Shown here in pieces: positions 41,895 to 50,597 of a stretch of 60,037 bases of DNA. The DNA is from Verrucomicrobiota bacterium. Lineage in GTDB: Bacteria > Chlamydiota > Chlamydiia > Chlamydiales > Rhabdochlamydiaceae. The DNA lies in the NCBI GenBank assembly GCA_018239665.1, contig JAFEGV010000005.1, forward strand, positions 1-60,037, given 5' to 3'. Position 1 is the stretch's first letter. Every line of letters starts with the position of its first letter. The notes under the pieces are model-generated. The model saw nothing but the letters and a program-made list of their open reading frames with translations. It was not told the origin of the DNA and made no database searches. Made by a program: the position numbers and the translations under genes.

Positions 41895-43177
41895 CCAAAT
41901 TCCACATCTCTCCTTCCTCTCTCAGAGGCACGATTGCCATCCCCCCTTCTAAATCGCATACGCTAAGGGCCATTCTCTTTGGACTGATGGGAAAAGGCAA
42001 AACCCATGTCCGCAACTATTTGAACTCGCCCGATACGTTTGCCATGGTCGAAGCGATCCGCATGTGCGGCGCCACCGTCGATCTCAACGACAATGAGATC
42101 CTCATTAAAGGGACCGATGGAAAGCTCCAAAGCGCAGAAAATGTGATTGATTCGGGCAATTCCGGACAAGTGCTCAGATTTATCGGGGCCCTTGCCGGCC
42201 TCTCTCCTACCTACACGGTCATTACAGGCGACCATTCGATCCGCCATAACCGCCCAGTCAAGCCGCTTCTCAATGCGTTAACGCAGCTAGGCGCGATGGC
42301 CGATTCGATGCGCCAGGACGGCTATGCTCCGATCATCATTAAAGGTCCGATGAAACCTGGAAAGGTAACCCTGCCCGGCGAAGATTCCCAGCCTGTTTCC
42401 GGGATGCTGATAGCAACATGCTTTCTCAAGGGAAAAAGTGAGATCTTCGTTGACAATCCGGGTGAAAAACCTTGGATTGACCTCACCTTGAGCTGGATGA
42501 AGCGGCTAAACCTACGCGTTGACAATGACAATTACACCCACTACACAGTCCACGGAAATGGCAGCTACGAGGGGTTTGACATCTCAGTCCCCGGCGATTT
42601 CAGCTCTGCCGCCTTTCCTGTCGCTGCGGCGCTCGTCACCGACTCAGAACTTACTTTAACCAACATCGATATGAGCGATTGCCAAGGGGATAAAAAACTG
42701 ATCGAAGTGCTCATTGCGATGGGAGCCAAAATCGAAATCGACGACCAAAAGAAACAGTTAAAGGTTAAAAAAGGCTCGAAGCTAAAAGGGATGGAGCTGG
42801 ACATCAACGACTACATCGATGCGATCACCATTTTAGCCGTCATTGGCTGCTTTGCGGAAGGAACGACCAGGATCGTCAATGCCGCAGTCGCAAGAAAAAA
42901 AGAATCGGACCGGATCCGCAGTATCTGCATCGAACTTAAAAAAATGGAAGCGAGCATTGAAGAGACCCCTGATGGGCTGATCGTTTCCCGCTCCGCTCTG
43001 AATGGAACCCATCTTAAGTCCTATGCCGACCATCGGATGGCGATGTCCCTTTCGATTGCCGCATTAGGGGCAAAAGGAGAAAGCGTGATCGACGGCGTCG
43101 AATGCGTTGCCAAAACTTTTCCAACATTTGCGCGGGACCTAGCGGACCTCGGCGCATCGATCGAGGTTAAAGAGTGA
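41891..43177 (+). CDS. aroA: 3-phosphoshikimate 1-carboxyvinyltransferase (EPSP synthase)
   Basis: Transfers the enolpyruvyl group of PEP to shikimate 3-phosphate. The 428 residues match the usual length. PPSKSHTLRA near the N-terminus binds both substrates. DSGNSGQVLRFI and the late KSYADHRMAMSLS carry conserved catalytic-site residues. The ATG at 41891 overlaps the aroB stop by 4 bases and begins at the expected family N-terminus; a start 72 bases earlier would lie inside aroB. It is followed by aroK with a GTGA overlap. Confidence 0.96.
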   Translation: MTKFHISPSSLRGTIAIPPSKSHTLRAILFGLMGKGKTHVRNYLNSPDTFAMVEAIRMCGATVDLNDNEILIKGTDGKLQSAENVIDSGNSGQVLRFIGALAGLSPTYTVITGDHSIRHNRPVKPLLNALTQLGAMADSMRQDGYAPIIIKGPMKPGKVTLPGEDSQPVSGMLIATCFLKGKSEIFVDNPGEKPWIDLTLSWMKRLNLRVDNDNYTHYTVHGNGSYEGFDISVPGDFSSAAFPVAAALVTDSELTLTNIDMSDCQGDKKLIEVLIAMGAKIEIDDQKKQLKVKKGSKLKGMELDINDYIDAITILAVIGCFAEGTTRIVNAAVARKKESDRIRSICIELKKMEASIEETPDGLIVSRSALNGTHLKSYADHRMAMSLSIAALGAKGESVIDGVECVAKTFPTFARDLADLGASIEVKE

Positions 43178-43707
43178 ACACCATTCTTTTCGGTTTTAAG
43201 TCGTGCGGCAAGACCTACTTCGGAAAGAGGCTGAGCTCATATCTCTCCCGTCCATTTATCGACACCGATCAGCTGATCGAAGAGGAATACGCCCTATTGA
43301 AAAATGAGCGGATCGGATGCCGCGAGATCTACATGAAACTGGGAGAAGAGGGGTTCAGGGCACTCGAAACGCAGGTGCTTGCCGCCGTTCAAAATGTGCA
43401 AGCCTGCATTATTGCCGTCGGCGGCGGCATGATCCTGCACCGCTCGAACGTGGAAATCCTGGAAAAAATGGGGCAGCTCATCTATTTGTCATTGGATAAA
43501 GAGACATTGAAGAAAAGGGTCCTTGGCACCACCCTCCCCGCTTATCTTGATCCGATCGATCCGGAAGGCTCTTTCGACAAGATGTACGAAAAAAGAAAAA
43601 CCCTCTATGAAAGGGTCCGGGCTGTTCGGATCGATGTAAGCAATAAAACGGACGAAGCCGTTCTCGAAGAACTGGTTGCATCGATTGAGGGACAAGAAAA
43701 AAAATAA
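43174..43707 (+). CDS. aroK: Shikimate kinase
   Basis: Phosphorylates shikimate with ATP. The 177 residues contain the P-loop GFKSCGKT, the shikimate-binding FIDTDQLIEE and VGGGM motifs, and a lid region with an arginine. It starts with GTG, overlapping the aroA stop as GTGA, so translation is coupled. In the pathway it acts before AroA although it follows it in the operon. Confidence 0.93.
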   Translation: MNTILFGFKSCGKTYFGKRLSSYLSRPFIDTDQLIEEEYALLKNERIGCREIYMKLGEEGFRALETQVLAAVQNVQACIIAVGGGMILHRSNVEILEKMGQLIYLSLDKETLKKRVLGTTLPAYLDPIDPEGSFDKMYEKRKTLYERVRAVRIDVSNKTDEAVLEELVASIEGQEKK

Positions 43708-43714
43708 CAGGATA

Positions 43715-43761
43715 GTCAGGATATTCAGGATCAAGAATTGATTTTCGTCTTTTATCCTGAC
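43715..43761. repeat. Inverted repeat between aroK and aroC
   Basis: GTCAGGATA at 43715-43723 is repeated inverted (TATCCTGAC) at 43753-43761, and flanking ACAG/CTGT can extend the pairing. A shorter direct echo (TCAGGAT) lies in the loop. It fills the only sizeable gap inside the operon and could be a processing, stabilising or partial termination site. Confidence 0.5.
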
Positions 43762-43796
43762 CATTCTGTAACTGTTTATTACGTAGGAACCTGCAT

Positions 43797-44894
43797 ATGG
43801 CAAGCAATCACTTTGGCACTCTCTTCCGAATCACCACATGGGGAGAATCTCATGGGAAAGCGATCGGTGTCGTCATTGACGGATGTCCGGCCGGACTTCC
43901 CCTTTCAGACGATGAGATCAATGCGGAACTTGCCTTGCGCCAACCGGGCAGAACAGCTTATGTGACTCCACGCGGAGAAAAAGATATCGCGGAGATCTGC
44001 TCGGGAGTTTTCGAAGGGAAGACGACAGGAGCTCCGATCAGCATCATCATCTTTAACAAAGATGCAGACTCCTCCAAGTACGAGCCGATCAAGGACCTGC
44101 TCCGCCCTGGGCATGCAAACTTTACTTATCTTGAAAAATACGGGATCTTCGACTACCGCGGAGGAGGAAGGTCTTCTGCTCGGGAGACCGCATGCAGAGT
44201 CGCTGCCGGCGCCGTGGCAAAAAAGCTGCTTGCAACTCTTGGGATCCAGGTAGTGGCCTTCATTAAAGAGATCGGCGGCATTGCCATCCAAGAGCCTCCT
44301 TTCAATGACCCCGCCGGCCTGCAAGCTGCCGTTCGCAAAAGCCCTGTTTTCTGTCCTGACGAAGCGGCAACGGAGAAGATCATCCGCGCCATCGAACAGG
44401 TAAAAGAAGAGGGAGATTCTTTAGGAGGCGTAATCGAGGCGGTCGGTTTCAATCTTCCGGCAGGACTGGGCGACCCCGTCTACGAAAAGCTCGAGGGTAA
44501 TTTAGCAAAGGCGATGCTTTCAATTCCTGCTACGAAAGGGTTTGAAATCGGATCGGGGTTCCAAGCTGCCCGCATGAAAGGCTCTGAACATAACGATCAG
44601 TTCATTGTCAATGCGGAAGGGAAGATCACCAAGGCCAGCAACCTCGCTGGCGGCACGCTCGGCGGCATCAGCACAGGAATGCCTTTGATCGTCAGAGTGC
44701 CCTTCAAGCCAACTTCGAGCATCATGAAGCCGCAAAAGACGGTGAGCACCCAAGGCGAGGAAAAGGAATTTAAGATTCCGGAAGGCTCGCGCCATGATCC
44801 TTGCGTCACGATCCGCGCGGTTCCCATCGTAGAAGCCATGATGGCCATCGTCCTTGCCGATTCGCTTCTGCTCAACCGCTGTTCAAAGATATAG
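43797..44894 (+). CDS. aroC: Chorismate synthase
   Basis: Makes chorismate from EPSP using reduced FMN. The 365 residues begin with the signature GTLFRITTWGESHGKAIGVV. They contain RGGGRSSARETACRVAAGA in the FMN-binding region and the late EGSRHDPCVTIRAVPIVEAM, which holds the conserved catalytic His/Asp area. It is the last gene of the Phe/Tyr operon, separated from aroK by an 89-base gap with an inverted repeat. Confidence 0.97.
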   Translation: MASNHFGTLFRITTWGESHGKAIGVVIDGCPAGLPLSDDEINAELALRQPGRTAYVTPRGEKDIAEICSGVFEGKTTGAPISIIIFNKDADSSKYEPIKDLLRPGHANFTYLEKYGIFDYRGGGRSSARETACRVAAGAVAKKLLATLGIQVVAFIKEIGGIAIQEPPFNDPAGLQAAVRKSPVFCPDEAATEKIIRAIEQVKEEGDSLGGVIEAVGFNLPAGLGDPVYEKLEGNLAKAMLSIPATKGFEIGSGFQAARMKGSEHNDQFIVNAEGKITKASNLAGGTLGGISTGMPLIVRVPFKPTSSIMKPQKTVSTQGEEKEFKIPEGSRHDPCVTIRAVPIVEAMMAIVLADSLLLNRCSKI

Positions 44895-45438
44895 TTGGCT
44901 CTTTTCGAGTTAATTTATACAAGCCGCTGAGCATCAATTAGATGCGCCCAAATAACTTGAAAAATATTTTTTAGCTCCGTTGAGCATTTTCTAAAAATGA
45001 AATCTTGCTGCCTTTAATTAATTACATCTCATTAATTTCATTCGTAAATAAACAATCAAAAGCTTATATTTTTCCGACTTTTAAATTTTGGAGAAAAATG
45101 GCTGCAAGATCGTCTTTTAGCGAAGTTAGCAATGATTCAGATATAATGAGCAAACTCATGTTTGTTGGCGTTAGCCCGGGTGGTAATGACCCTGTGAGAA
45201 ATTTAGACCTCACAAAAAATTCGCACGTAGGGTTTTCCTGCGGCTGTTGAAATTTAATCGTGTATCCCGCCGCCAGAAGAGGAGCTGCAATTTTTTGCCG
45301 CAAGGGGATATCTAGATCACAGGCGCAGATTCTGCAGAAGAGCTGGAGTTGATATATCGAGGCTTTGTAGTTCCACGATAAAGAAAGCGATACCTCGCTC
45401 GGAAAGATTTTGTGGATTTGGACAAAAAGACGTTTTAA
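44895..45438. other. AT-rich spacer after the aro operon
   Basis: The region holds no full-size gene. It contains a weak hairpin (GCATC-AATTA-GATGC, 44931-44945), an AT-rich stretch, and one small ORF with a good ribosome site (45098-45250). Between 45251 and 45438 I see no supported feature. The region may be the remnant of a gene removed when the branching-enzyme fusion arrived, but nothing proves this. Confidence 0.4.
45098..45250 (+). CDS. Small ORF, 50 residues, Cys-containing C-terminus
   Basis: ATG at 45098 with TTTTGGAG five bases upstream, a better ribosome site than many large genes here. The peptide starts MAARSSFSEVSNDSD and ends HVGFSCGC. It could be the truncated N-terminus of a former secreted protein, a true small protein, or chance. 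No modifying enzyme or exporter typical of a peptide-product cluster is adjacent. Confidence 0.35.
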   Translation: MAARSSFSEVSNDSDIMSKLMFVGVSPGGNDPVRNLDLTKNSHVGFSCGC

Positions 45439-45604
45439 GACCAGTTCGCGGCCAAGGCCGCTTCACCTGCTAAGAATGAAGACCAGTTCGCGGCCAAGGC
45501 CGCTTCACCTGCTAAGAATGAAGACCAGTTCGCGGCCAAGGCCGCTTCACCTACTCCGCACTTCGAAGGTTCACAGAACCTTCTCGTGTTTCCGTAGCCA
45601 GCCC
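45439..45604 (-). repeat. Double-hairpin palindromic repeat, copy C, with triplicated end
   Basis: On the minus strand the element starts about 5 bases after the stop of the branching-enzyme fusion: GGCTACGGAAACACGAG, hairpin 1 (GAAGGTTC-TGT-GAACCTTC), then hairpin 2 (GCGGCC-TT-GGCCGC). The hairpin-2 end is present three times. Units at 45439-45480 and 45481-45522 are identical 42-base repeats containing CGCGGCCAAGGCCGCTTCAC, and the third joins the complete element. The tandem copies probably arose by slippage or unequal exchange. Confidence 0.88.
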
Positions 45605-45608
45605 AAAT

Positions 45609-48509
45609 TCACCATATCCTTCTACGTTCATTATTTTCCTCGAAAACCATCGTCGAAAGAGGCGGCACCGAAATCGTCATGTAGAGGGGCCGTCCTGACT
45701 CTGGAGCCCAAGTGATGTCAACTTCAGGGTTTTGGTGAGTGCCCGCCCCCCCGTATTTCCCTTGATTGGAATTGAAGATCTCTCGTAGTCCATCAAAAGA
45801 TGGAATTTCCGAACCATCGCCAAAATAGATCCGATAGCTTTGCCATTCATTATTGGAAAAATTATGGACGACGTAAAGCTTATCTTCACCAGGGCAGCTC
45901 CTTTCATAGGCGATCACATTGTTCTCAGAGTGATCGCAGCATAGTCTGAAGCCGGCTTCTCCCGTCTTCCAGAACGCAGGGTGCTCCCTATACATCTTAA
46001 GAAGATCGCTCACGCAGAGTTGAAGTCCCTGGTGCCATTGGGAATCGGCATTGCGCGTTGGGTCCAGAAGATGCCATTCAATCGATTCATCATCAGTCCA
46101 AATCCCCGCATCCCACGACCGCCGTTGTCCGAACTCATCCCCCATATGGATCATGCTGCCGCGATTAGGCGCCAGTATTTGCCAGCCGAAAAAATTGCGC
46201 ATGTCGGCAAATTTATCGCTAAGATTAGGACTATGCTGGACTCTAAAGAGTGTTTTATCCTCTGAAATAGGATAGCGTTCGGGCCAATTTCGATTGGCGC
46301 TTTCATCGTGGGAATGGGAAATGATCATCTTCGGCCTGGATTGGACATGGCGTAAAAATTGCATGAAGTCCGTTTGGTGCTTGGCTGGCCGGTCTTCAAA
46401 GCCGGTCTGTAAAAACCTGCGCATTTTCGTTCCGATGTCAGCTCCCCAGACCAGATCGAACCCATAGCCACCATTTTCGACAGGATCTGTCGACCTTTCA
46501 TATGCTGTCGCTTCTTCTCCGATGATGAGGGCCCCCGGAACACGCTCCTTGATCGTCTTGTTCAAATTCTGCAAAAATCTGATCCCTGGCTGATAGGGAG
46601 CTCCGTTGCGGGAAACAATGTGGCTGACGGCGTCCATGCTGATGCCATCGCAATGCAGCTTTTCCAGCCAGAACAAGAGGCTTGATTCAAGCAGGGCGCA
46701 CACTTCCGGCTTCGTAAAGTCAAAGAGCTGGCTTTCCCATTCGCAGGTGCCCGCTGAATAAAGATTTGTTCCATCCCAATCATGCAATGACGACTCGACA
46801 GGATCCTCTTTGTAGTGTGCCGGAATCCACATCAAAAGGACGCCTATGTCATGTTGATGGAGCTCATCGACAAAAGCCTGAAAATCTTCAGTTGTGCCCA
46901 AGTGGGGATTAGGGGCAAAGAAGTTTTGGACATGGAATCCCCATCCTCCCGTACTGTCCATGAGTCCGTACAGGAGCAAATGGGTGATGTTCATCTCTTC
47001 GCAATACTGGATAAAGTGTTGGGCGAGTTCTCGATATCCAAGCGGTCTGCCATCCCGCTGCCTCCAAAGTTCAACATGCGATTCATAAACAGAAAGGGGC
47101 TTTTCTCTCGGATTGCCCATCATCCTCTGCTTGATCCATTCCCCGTCTTTCCATTCATGCTGCCGGATGTCTACAACCCTTGATTCCGTACACTCTTCAC
47201 CTTGGAATGTAAAGTATTTGACTGTAGAAAAGCTGAAAGGATCCGTACGATGGACTAACCGGCCGTTGGCATCTTCGACCTGATATCGGTAAGTTGTGCC
47301 AGCCGGAGCAAGCCTAGTAGTCGCTTTCCATTCGCCTAAGGCGTTTTGATCCATCGGGATCGTATGCTCGACAACCCCTTTTGTGCACAGTTGCAACTGC
47401 ACATTTCTTGCATGGGGAGCAAAAACCTCGAATGTCGTACGATCGGCATCAATGTGAGCTCCCCGATGTTCGTAAAAAAATTCAAAACCATCGTGGCAAC
47501 GTGGTGTAGAACTTGCAACTTCGGTTGCCTTAGGCGACTCGGAAGCCTCTACTTCGCTCAGCATCGACCTTACGGAAGCAGACATGCTACCAAGCAGGCT
47601 TTCGATCATCCTTCGTGGATACGTCTGATAAAGAACCGTGATCCTCTCAAACTCCTCTAACTCCTTTGCCGTTTGCAGTTTTTTTAGGACATCTTGATGC
47701 CTTTTAAAATGGTGTTCAAAGAGGTTCATGGAAGAGGATGGAGAAGGTATGCGGATCTCCTTGAACACATTGGGATTGCGATGCAGCTCTTTTCTTCCCC
47801 AGTCCTCAGTGCTTTTCACCTCAATGGGCTGAGTTGAATAGTAATAGACATCATAATAGAGGAATAATTGCTCGTTTTCTGGCAATGACTCCAATAAACC
47901 AGCTATTGCCGCAGGATCGCAAATAGGACGGTAAAGGAGATCGGAAATCTTTTGAAACGTTTCTACCATGGCCTTTTGCTTAAGGATGGCCACTTCCTCA
48001 TTAATCCGGTACAACAGCTGCTCAGCTAAGTTTCCATCGATTAAAAACACCAAAGGCTCTTTGGAGTTAAGCAGAAAGATGTCCGCTTCGAGGACTTTTC
48101 TCCCAAAATCATCTTCTAACGGCATACCCTTCATCATCCAAATAGTCCAATAGATCTGTTGTTGATAGCGGAAGGGAATTTGATTAAAAGCGCTTTTGAC
48201 TTGTCCTTCGTCGCCAGGACGTTTGATTACATCTACAAGCTCGCTGACTTTCTGAATGGCATCTAATTTTTCTTCAAGACCCTCCCGTTTCTGCTCGATT
48301 TTTAAGACAGTGGGAAATTGGGCTTGATGGCACTCAGAGACCCTTTCTTTCAGCAATCTCGTACGAAGTGTAGGATCTGTTAAGAAAAAATTGTTATGCA
48401 GTATGGAGAAACGAGTTTCGATACCTTCCAGGATGTCCGCTTTCGAACTCGTTTCAGGTTGGACAAGGGACCGCATTGAGTAAAGGTGACTGGTGACTGC
48501 CGAGGCCAT
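45609..48509 (-). CDS. 1,4-alpha-glucan branching enzyme fused to an effector-like N-terminal region
   Basis: A 966-residue protein. Residues about 345-960 form a GlgB-type GH13 enzyme: a CBM48-like start (FEVFAPHARNVQLQL), LLMWIPAHY, DGISMDAVSHI with D626, LIIGEEATAYE with E665, and SHSHDES with D735. The catalytic triad is therefore present. Residues 1-340 are unlike any GlgB. They contain two copies (about 106-170, and a weaker one at 203-250) of a module also found in the LRR/NEL protein at 56721: LPxxxQQxIfWxIWxLxGxPxE. The ATG at 48509 has AAGGG upstream; an earlier ATG lies inside the -10 box. This suggests a branching enzyme delivered outside the cell, which is inference. Confidence 0.85.
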   Translation of the reverse strand: MASAVTSHLYSMRSLVQPETSSKADILEGIETRFSILHNNFFLTDPTLRTRLLKERVSECHQAQFPTVLKIEQKREGLEEKLDAIQKVSELVDVIKRPGDEGQVKSAFNQIPFRYQQQIYWTIWMMKGMPLEDDFGRKVLEADIFLLNSKEPLVFLIDGNLAEQLLYRINEEVAILKQKAMVETFQKISDLLYRPICDPAAIAGLLESLPENEQLFLYYDVYYYSTQPIEVKSTEDWGRKELHRNPNVFKEIRIPSPSSSMNLFEHHFKRHQDVLKKLQTAKELEEFERITVLYQTYPRRMIESLLGSMSASVRSMLSEVEASESPKATEVASSTPRCHDGFEFFYEHRGAHIDADRTTFEVFAPHARNVQLQLCTKGVVEHTIPMDQNALGEWKATTRLAPAGTTYRYQVEDANGRLVHRTDPFSFSTVKYFTFQGEECTESRVVDIRQHEWKDGEWIKQRMMGNPREKPLSVYESHVELWRQRDGRPLGYRELAQHFIQYCEEMNITHLLLYGLMDSTGGWGFHVQNFFAPNPHLGTTEDFQAFVDELHQHDIGVLLMWIPAHYKEDPVESSLHDWDGTNLYSAGTCEWESQLFDFTKPEVCALLESSLLFWLEKLHCDGISMDAVSHIVSRNGAPYQPGIRFLQNLNKTIKERVPGALIIGEEATAYERSTDPVENGGYGFDLVWGADIGTKMRRFLQTGFEDRPAKHQTDFMQFLRHVQSRPKMIISHSHDESANRNWPERYPISEDKTLFRVQHSPNLSDKFADMRNFFGWQILAPNRGSMIHMGDEFGQRRSWDAGIWTDDESIEWHLLDPTRNADSQWHQGLQLCVSDLLKMYREHPAFWKTGEAGFRLCCDHSENNVIAYERSCPGEDKLYVVHNFSNNEWQSYRIYFGDGSEIPSFDGLREIFNSNQGKYGGAGTHQNPEVDITWAPESGRPLYMTISVPPLSTMVFEENNERRRIW

Positions 48510-48536
48510 TAGAAGAACCCTTTGATCTTTCCAACA

Positions 48537-48566
48537 ATTATACAAAAATTATTAAAAAAAATCCAA
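48537..48566 (-). promoter_or_regulatory. Promoter of the branching-enzyme fusion
   Basis: On the minus strand, TTGGAT (48566-48561) and TATAAT (48542-48537) are spaced by 18 bases in a very AT-rich stretch, with the ATG 28 bases further on. The -10 box overlaps an upstream in-frame ATG, which argues against using that start. Confidence 0.6.
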
Positions 48567-48754
48567 AAAAATAGTCCTAATCCACCGCCAATTAATTACT
48601 TAACATAAAAATGAAAATCAAACGATCAACAAATATAACGATTTACACTAAAAAACAAAATTAATCATTTGTAAATAATAAAAATTTTAATCCATCAAGA
48701 GTTCAATTTAAAAATATACATATATATAGATCGAATTTACCTGATGAGACTGAA

Positions 48755-48848
48755 GACCAGTTCGCGGCCAAGGCCGCTTCACCTGTTTCTCATTACGAAG
48801 GTCCACTGGACCTTCGTAGTGGGAAACAGCCTTCTCGTGTGGCCGCAG
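48755..48848 (-). repeat. Double-hairpin palindromic repeat, copy D
   Basis: On the minus strand it starts 4 bases after the stop of the second DAHP synthase: CTGCGGCCACACGAGAAGG, an extended hairpin 1 (TACGAAGGTCCA paired with TGGACCTTCGTA, lengthened by outer pairs), then hairpin 2 (GCGGCC-TT-GGCCGC). In hairpin 1 the inner pairs are GGTCC/GGACC where copies A and C have GGTTC/GAACC. It is positioned to act as the 3' end of the trp-operon transcript. Confidence 0.88.
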
Positions 48849-48852
48849 ACAA

Positions 48853-49872
48853 TTAGACGATCTCTCTATCGACGATCGGGGCAATTTTCTTCAGGTCTTC
48901 CATCATCGTCCGGAACTGTTCTAAGCTCAACGTTTGTTCCGCATCGGAAAAGGCCTTGTCTGGATCGGGATGGATCTCGACCATGATCCCATCAGCTCCT
49001 GCAGCAACTGCAGCTCTGGCCATCGGAGGAACCATCTTGCGGATCCCTGTGCCGTGGCTTGGATCGACAATGATGGGCAAGTGGGAAAGCTCCCGCAAGA
49101 TCGGTACGGCGGCAAGGTCGAGCGTATTTCTGCTGTACGTCTCGTAAGTGCGGATCCCCCTTTCACAGAGGATCACATTTGGATTGCCGGCGCTAATGAT
49201 GTATTCGGCCGACATCAAAAAATCCTGGTAAGTTGCCGACATCCCCCTCTTAAGAAGGATCGGGTTCTTCACGCTGCCCAATTTTTTAAGCAGGGTGAAG
49301 TTTTGCATGTTGCGCGCGCCGATCTGGAGCACGTCGGTATAACTGGCGACAAGTTCGATCTGGTCGCCGTCCATTACTTCGGAGACGGTGATCAAATCGA
49401 GTTCTTTGCCAACGCGCTGTAAATACTGCAGCCCCTTTTCTCCAAGTCCTTGAAACGAATAGGGAGATGTCCTGGGCTTAAACGCGCCGCCGCGTAAAAA
49501 GTGGGCGCCGCTCTCCTTGACCGCTTGTCCGATCAGAAAGAGCTGCTCTTCCGATTCGATCGAGCAGGGGCCTGCCATCACAGCAAGTTCTTTGCCGCCG
49601 ATGACTTTGCCGCGGATCGCAATCTGCGTCTGATCGCTTTTGACTTGGCGCGATGCCATTTTAAACGGTTGGTTCAAGGGCAAGATCTTTTCGACGAAAG
49701 GCAGATTGACGAACTGGGAAAAATCGACGCTCTTGTCTTGGCCGCCGACAACAGCGATGCTCATCTGTCCTTCTCTTTCCACAGGATTTGCCTTCAGTCC
49801 CATCCACTCTAAGCGTGAGATCAACTGCTGAATGTCTGTTGGCTGCGCTTTTGTGCTGATGAGTAAAATCAT
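48853..49872 (-). CDS. DAHP synthase, type I-beta, trp-operon copy
   Basis: A second DAHP synthase of 339 residues, with the same N-terminal regulatory domain plus barrel. Motifs are MAGPCSIESEEQ, RGGAFKPRTSPYSFQG, LKRGMSATYQDF and ILCERGIRTYE. The barrel is clearly homologous to the copy at 36639, while the first 70 residues have diverged strongly, consistent with a different feedback ligand. It is the last gene of the trp operon, overlapping trpA by 4 bases. It would raise precursor supply when Trp is limiting. Trp sensitivity is inferred from location. Confidence 0.95.
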   Translation of the reverse strand: MILLISTKAQPTDIQQLISRLEWMGLKANPVEREGQMSIAVVGGQDKSVDFSQFVNLPFVEKILPLNQPFKMASRQVKSDQTQIAIRGKVIGGKELAVMAGPCSIESEEQLFLIGQAVKESGAHFLRGGAFKPRTSPYSFQGLGEKGLQYLQRVGKELDLITVSEVMDGDQIELVASYTDVLQIGARNMQNFTLLKKLGSVKNPILLKRGMSATYQDFLMSAEYIISAGNPNVILCERGIRTYETYSRNTLDLAAVPILRELSHLPIIVDPSHGTGIRKMVPPMARAAVAAGADGIMVEIHPDPDKAFSDAEQTLSLEQFRTMMEDLKKIAPIVDREIV

Positions 49873-50597
49873 AAAGGTCTCCTTGGATCGATGGCTTCTG
49901 CCATCTGTTTAAGTTCTTGTGGAGGGGCTTTGCGGGCCATCGCCGCGACAAAGTAGGAGCCGACGACGAATCCGTCGGCTAAAACTAGCGCCTCCGCTGC
50001 CATCTCTTTATTGCTGATGCCAAAACCGATCACGACAGGCAGGTCGGTATAACGTTTGATCCGGGCTATATCCTTGTCTACGCCAACCGGCAGGGCTTTG
50101 CGCATCCCCGTTGTCCCCTTCTGGCAAGCGTAATAAATAAAACCGCGGGCAGATTGGACGATTTTTTGGAGCCTGCCATCGCTCGTTGTCGGCGTAACGA
50201 CGCAGATCGGATCTAAGATTTGAGCCGGCAATCCCTCAAATGAGAGATCGACGATCAACATCCCGTCGATCCCTGCTTTCCTGGCATCCTTTAAAAAAGA
50301 CTCCCCTGCTTGCAGCAAGGGGTTGTAATAGCTGAATAGGACGAGCGGGACCTGAGTGTGTTTTCGAAGCTCCTGAACAAATGGGATCACGTCATGGATT
50401 GTGGTCCCTTCGTTCAATGAGCGCTGCATCGCTTGTTGGATGACAGGGCCATCCGCTATCGGATCTGAAAAAGGGATGCCGATCTCTAAGAGATTGACTC
50501 CCCCGTCAATGAGTGCGCGCGCAGCTTGCAGGGAATAGTCTAGGCCGCCATCCCCTAATGTCAAATAACCGATAAAAAGAGGTTGATTCAAGTTCAT
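49869..50597 (-). CDS. trpA: Tryptophan synthase alpha subunit
   Basis: Cleaves indole-3-glycerol phosphate to indole and glyceraldehyde 3-phosphate in complex with TrpB. The 242 residues are somewhat shorter than the usual 268. The catalytic Glu is in [16 protein letters not shown] with the Asp of the same motif. LIVDLSFEG and the phosphate-binding VIGFGISN are present. The loop-6 region reads [10 protein letters not shown] where most have GVTG. It overlaps trpB and the DAHP synthase by 4 bases each. Confidence 0.96.
   Translation of the reverse strand: MNLNQPLFIGYLTLGDGGLDYSLQAARALIDGGVNLLEIGIPFSDPIADGPVIQQAMQRSLNEGTTIHDVIPFVQELRKHTQVPLVLFSYYNPLLQAGESFLKDARKAGIDGMLIVDLSFEGLPAQILDPICVVTPTTSDGRLQKIVQSARGFIYYACQKGTTGMRKALPVGVDKDIARIKRYTDLPVVIGFGISNKEMAAEALVLADGFVVGSYFVAAMARKAPPQELKQMAEAIDPRRPL

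Noticed and set aside
44931..44945. Hairpin after aroC as an operon terminator
   Set aside because: The stem is only 5 bp with no T-run; too weak to call.
45439..45570. Tandem 42-base repeats that could suggest a CRISPR array
   Set aside because: There are no variable spacers: the units abut directly and are the triplicated end of the double-hairpin element. No cas gene is present.
45410..45715. Plus-strand ORF across the tandem repeats encoding a repeated TSSRPRPLHLLR segment
   Set aside because: It exists only because 42 is a multiple of three. It has no ribosome site, runs into the 3' end of the branching-enzyme gene on the other strand, and lacks any family resemblance.
48510..48545. 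ATG at 48545 as start of the branching-enzyme fusion
   Set aside because: That ATG is interlocked with the TATAAT -10 box and has no ribosome site. The ATG at 48509 has AAGGG at proper distance.
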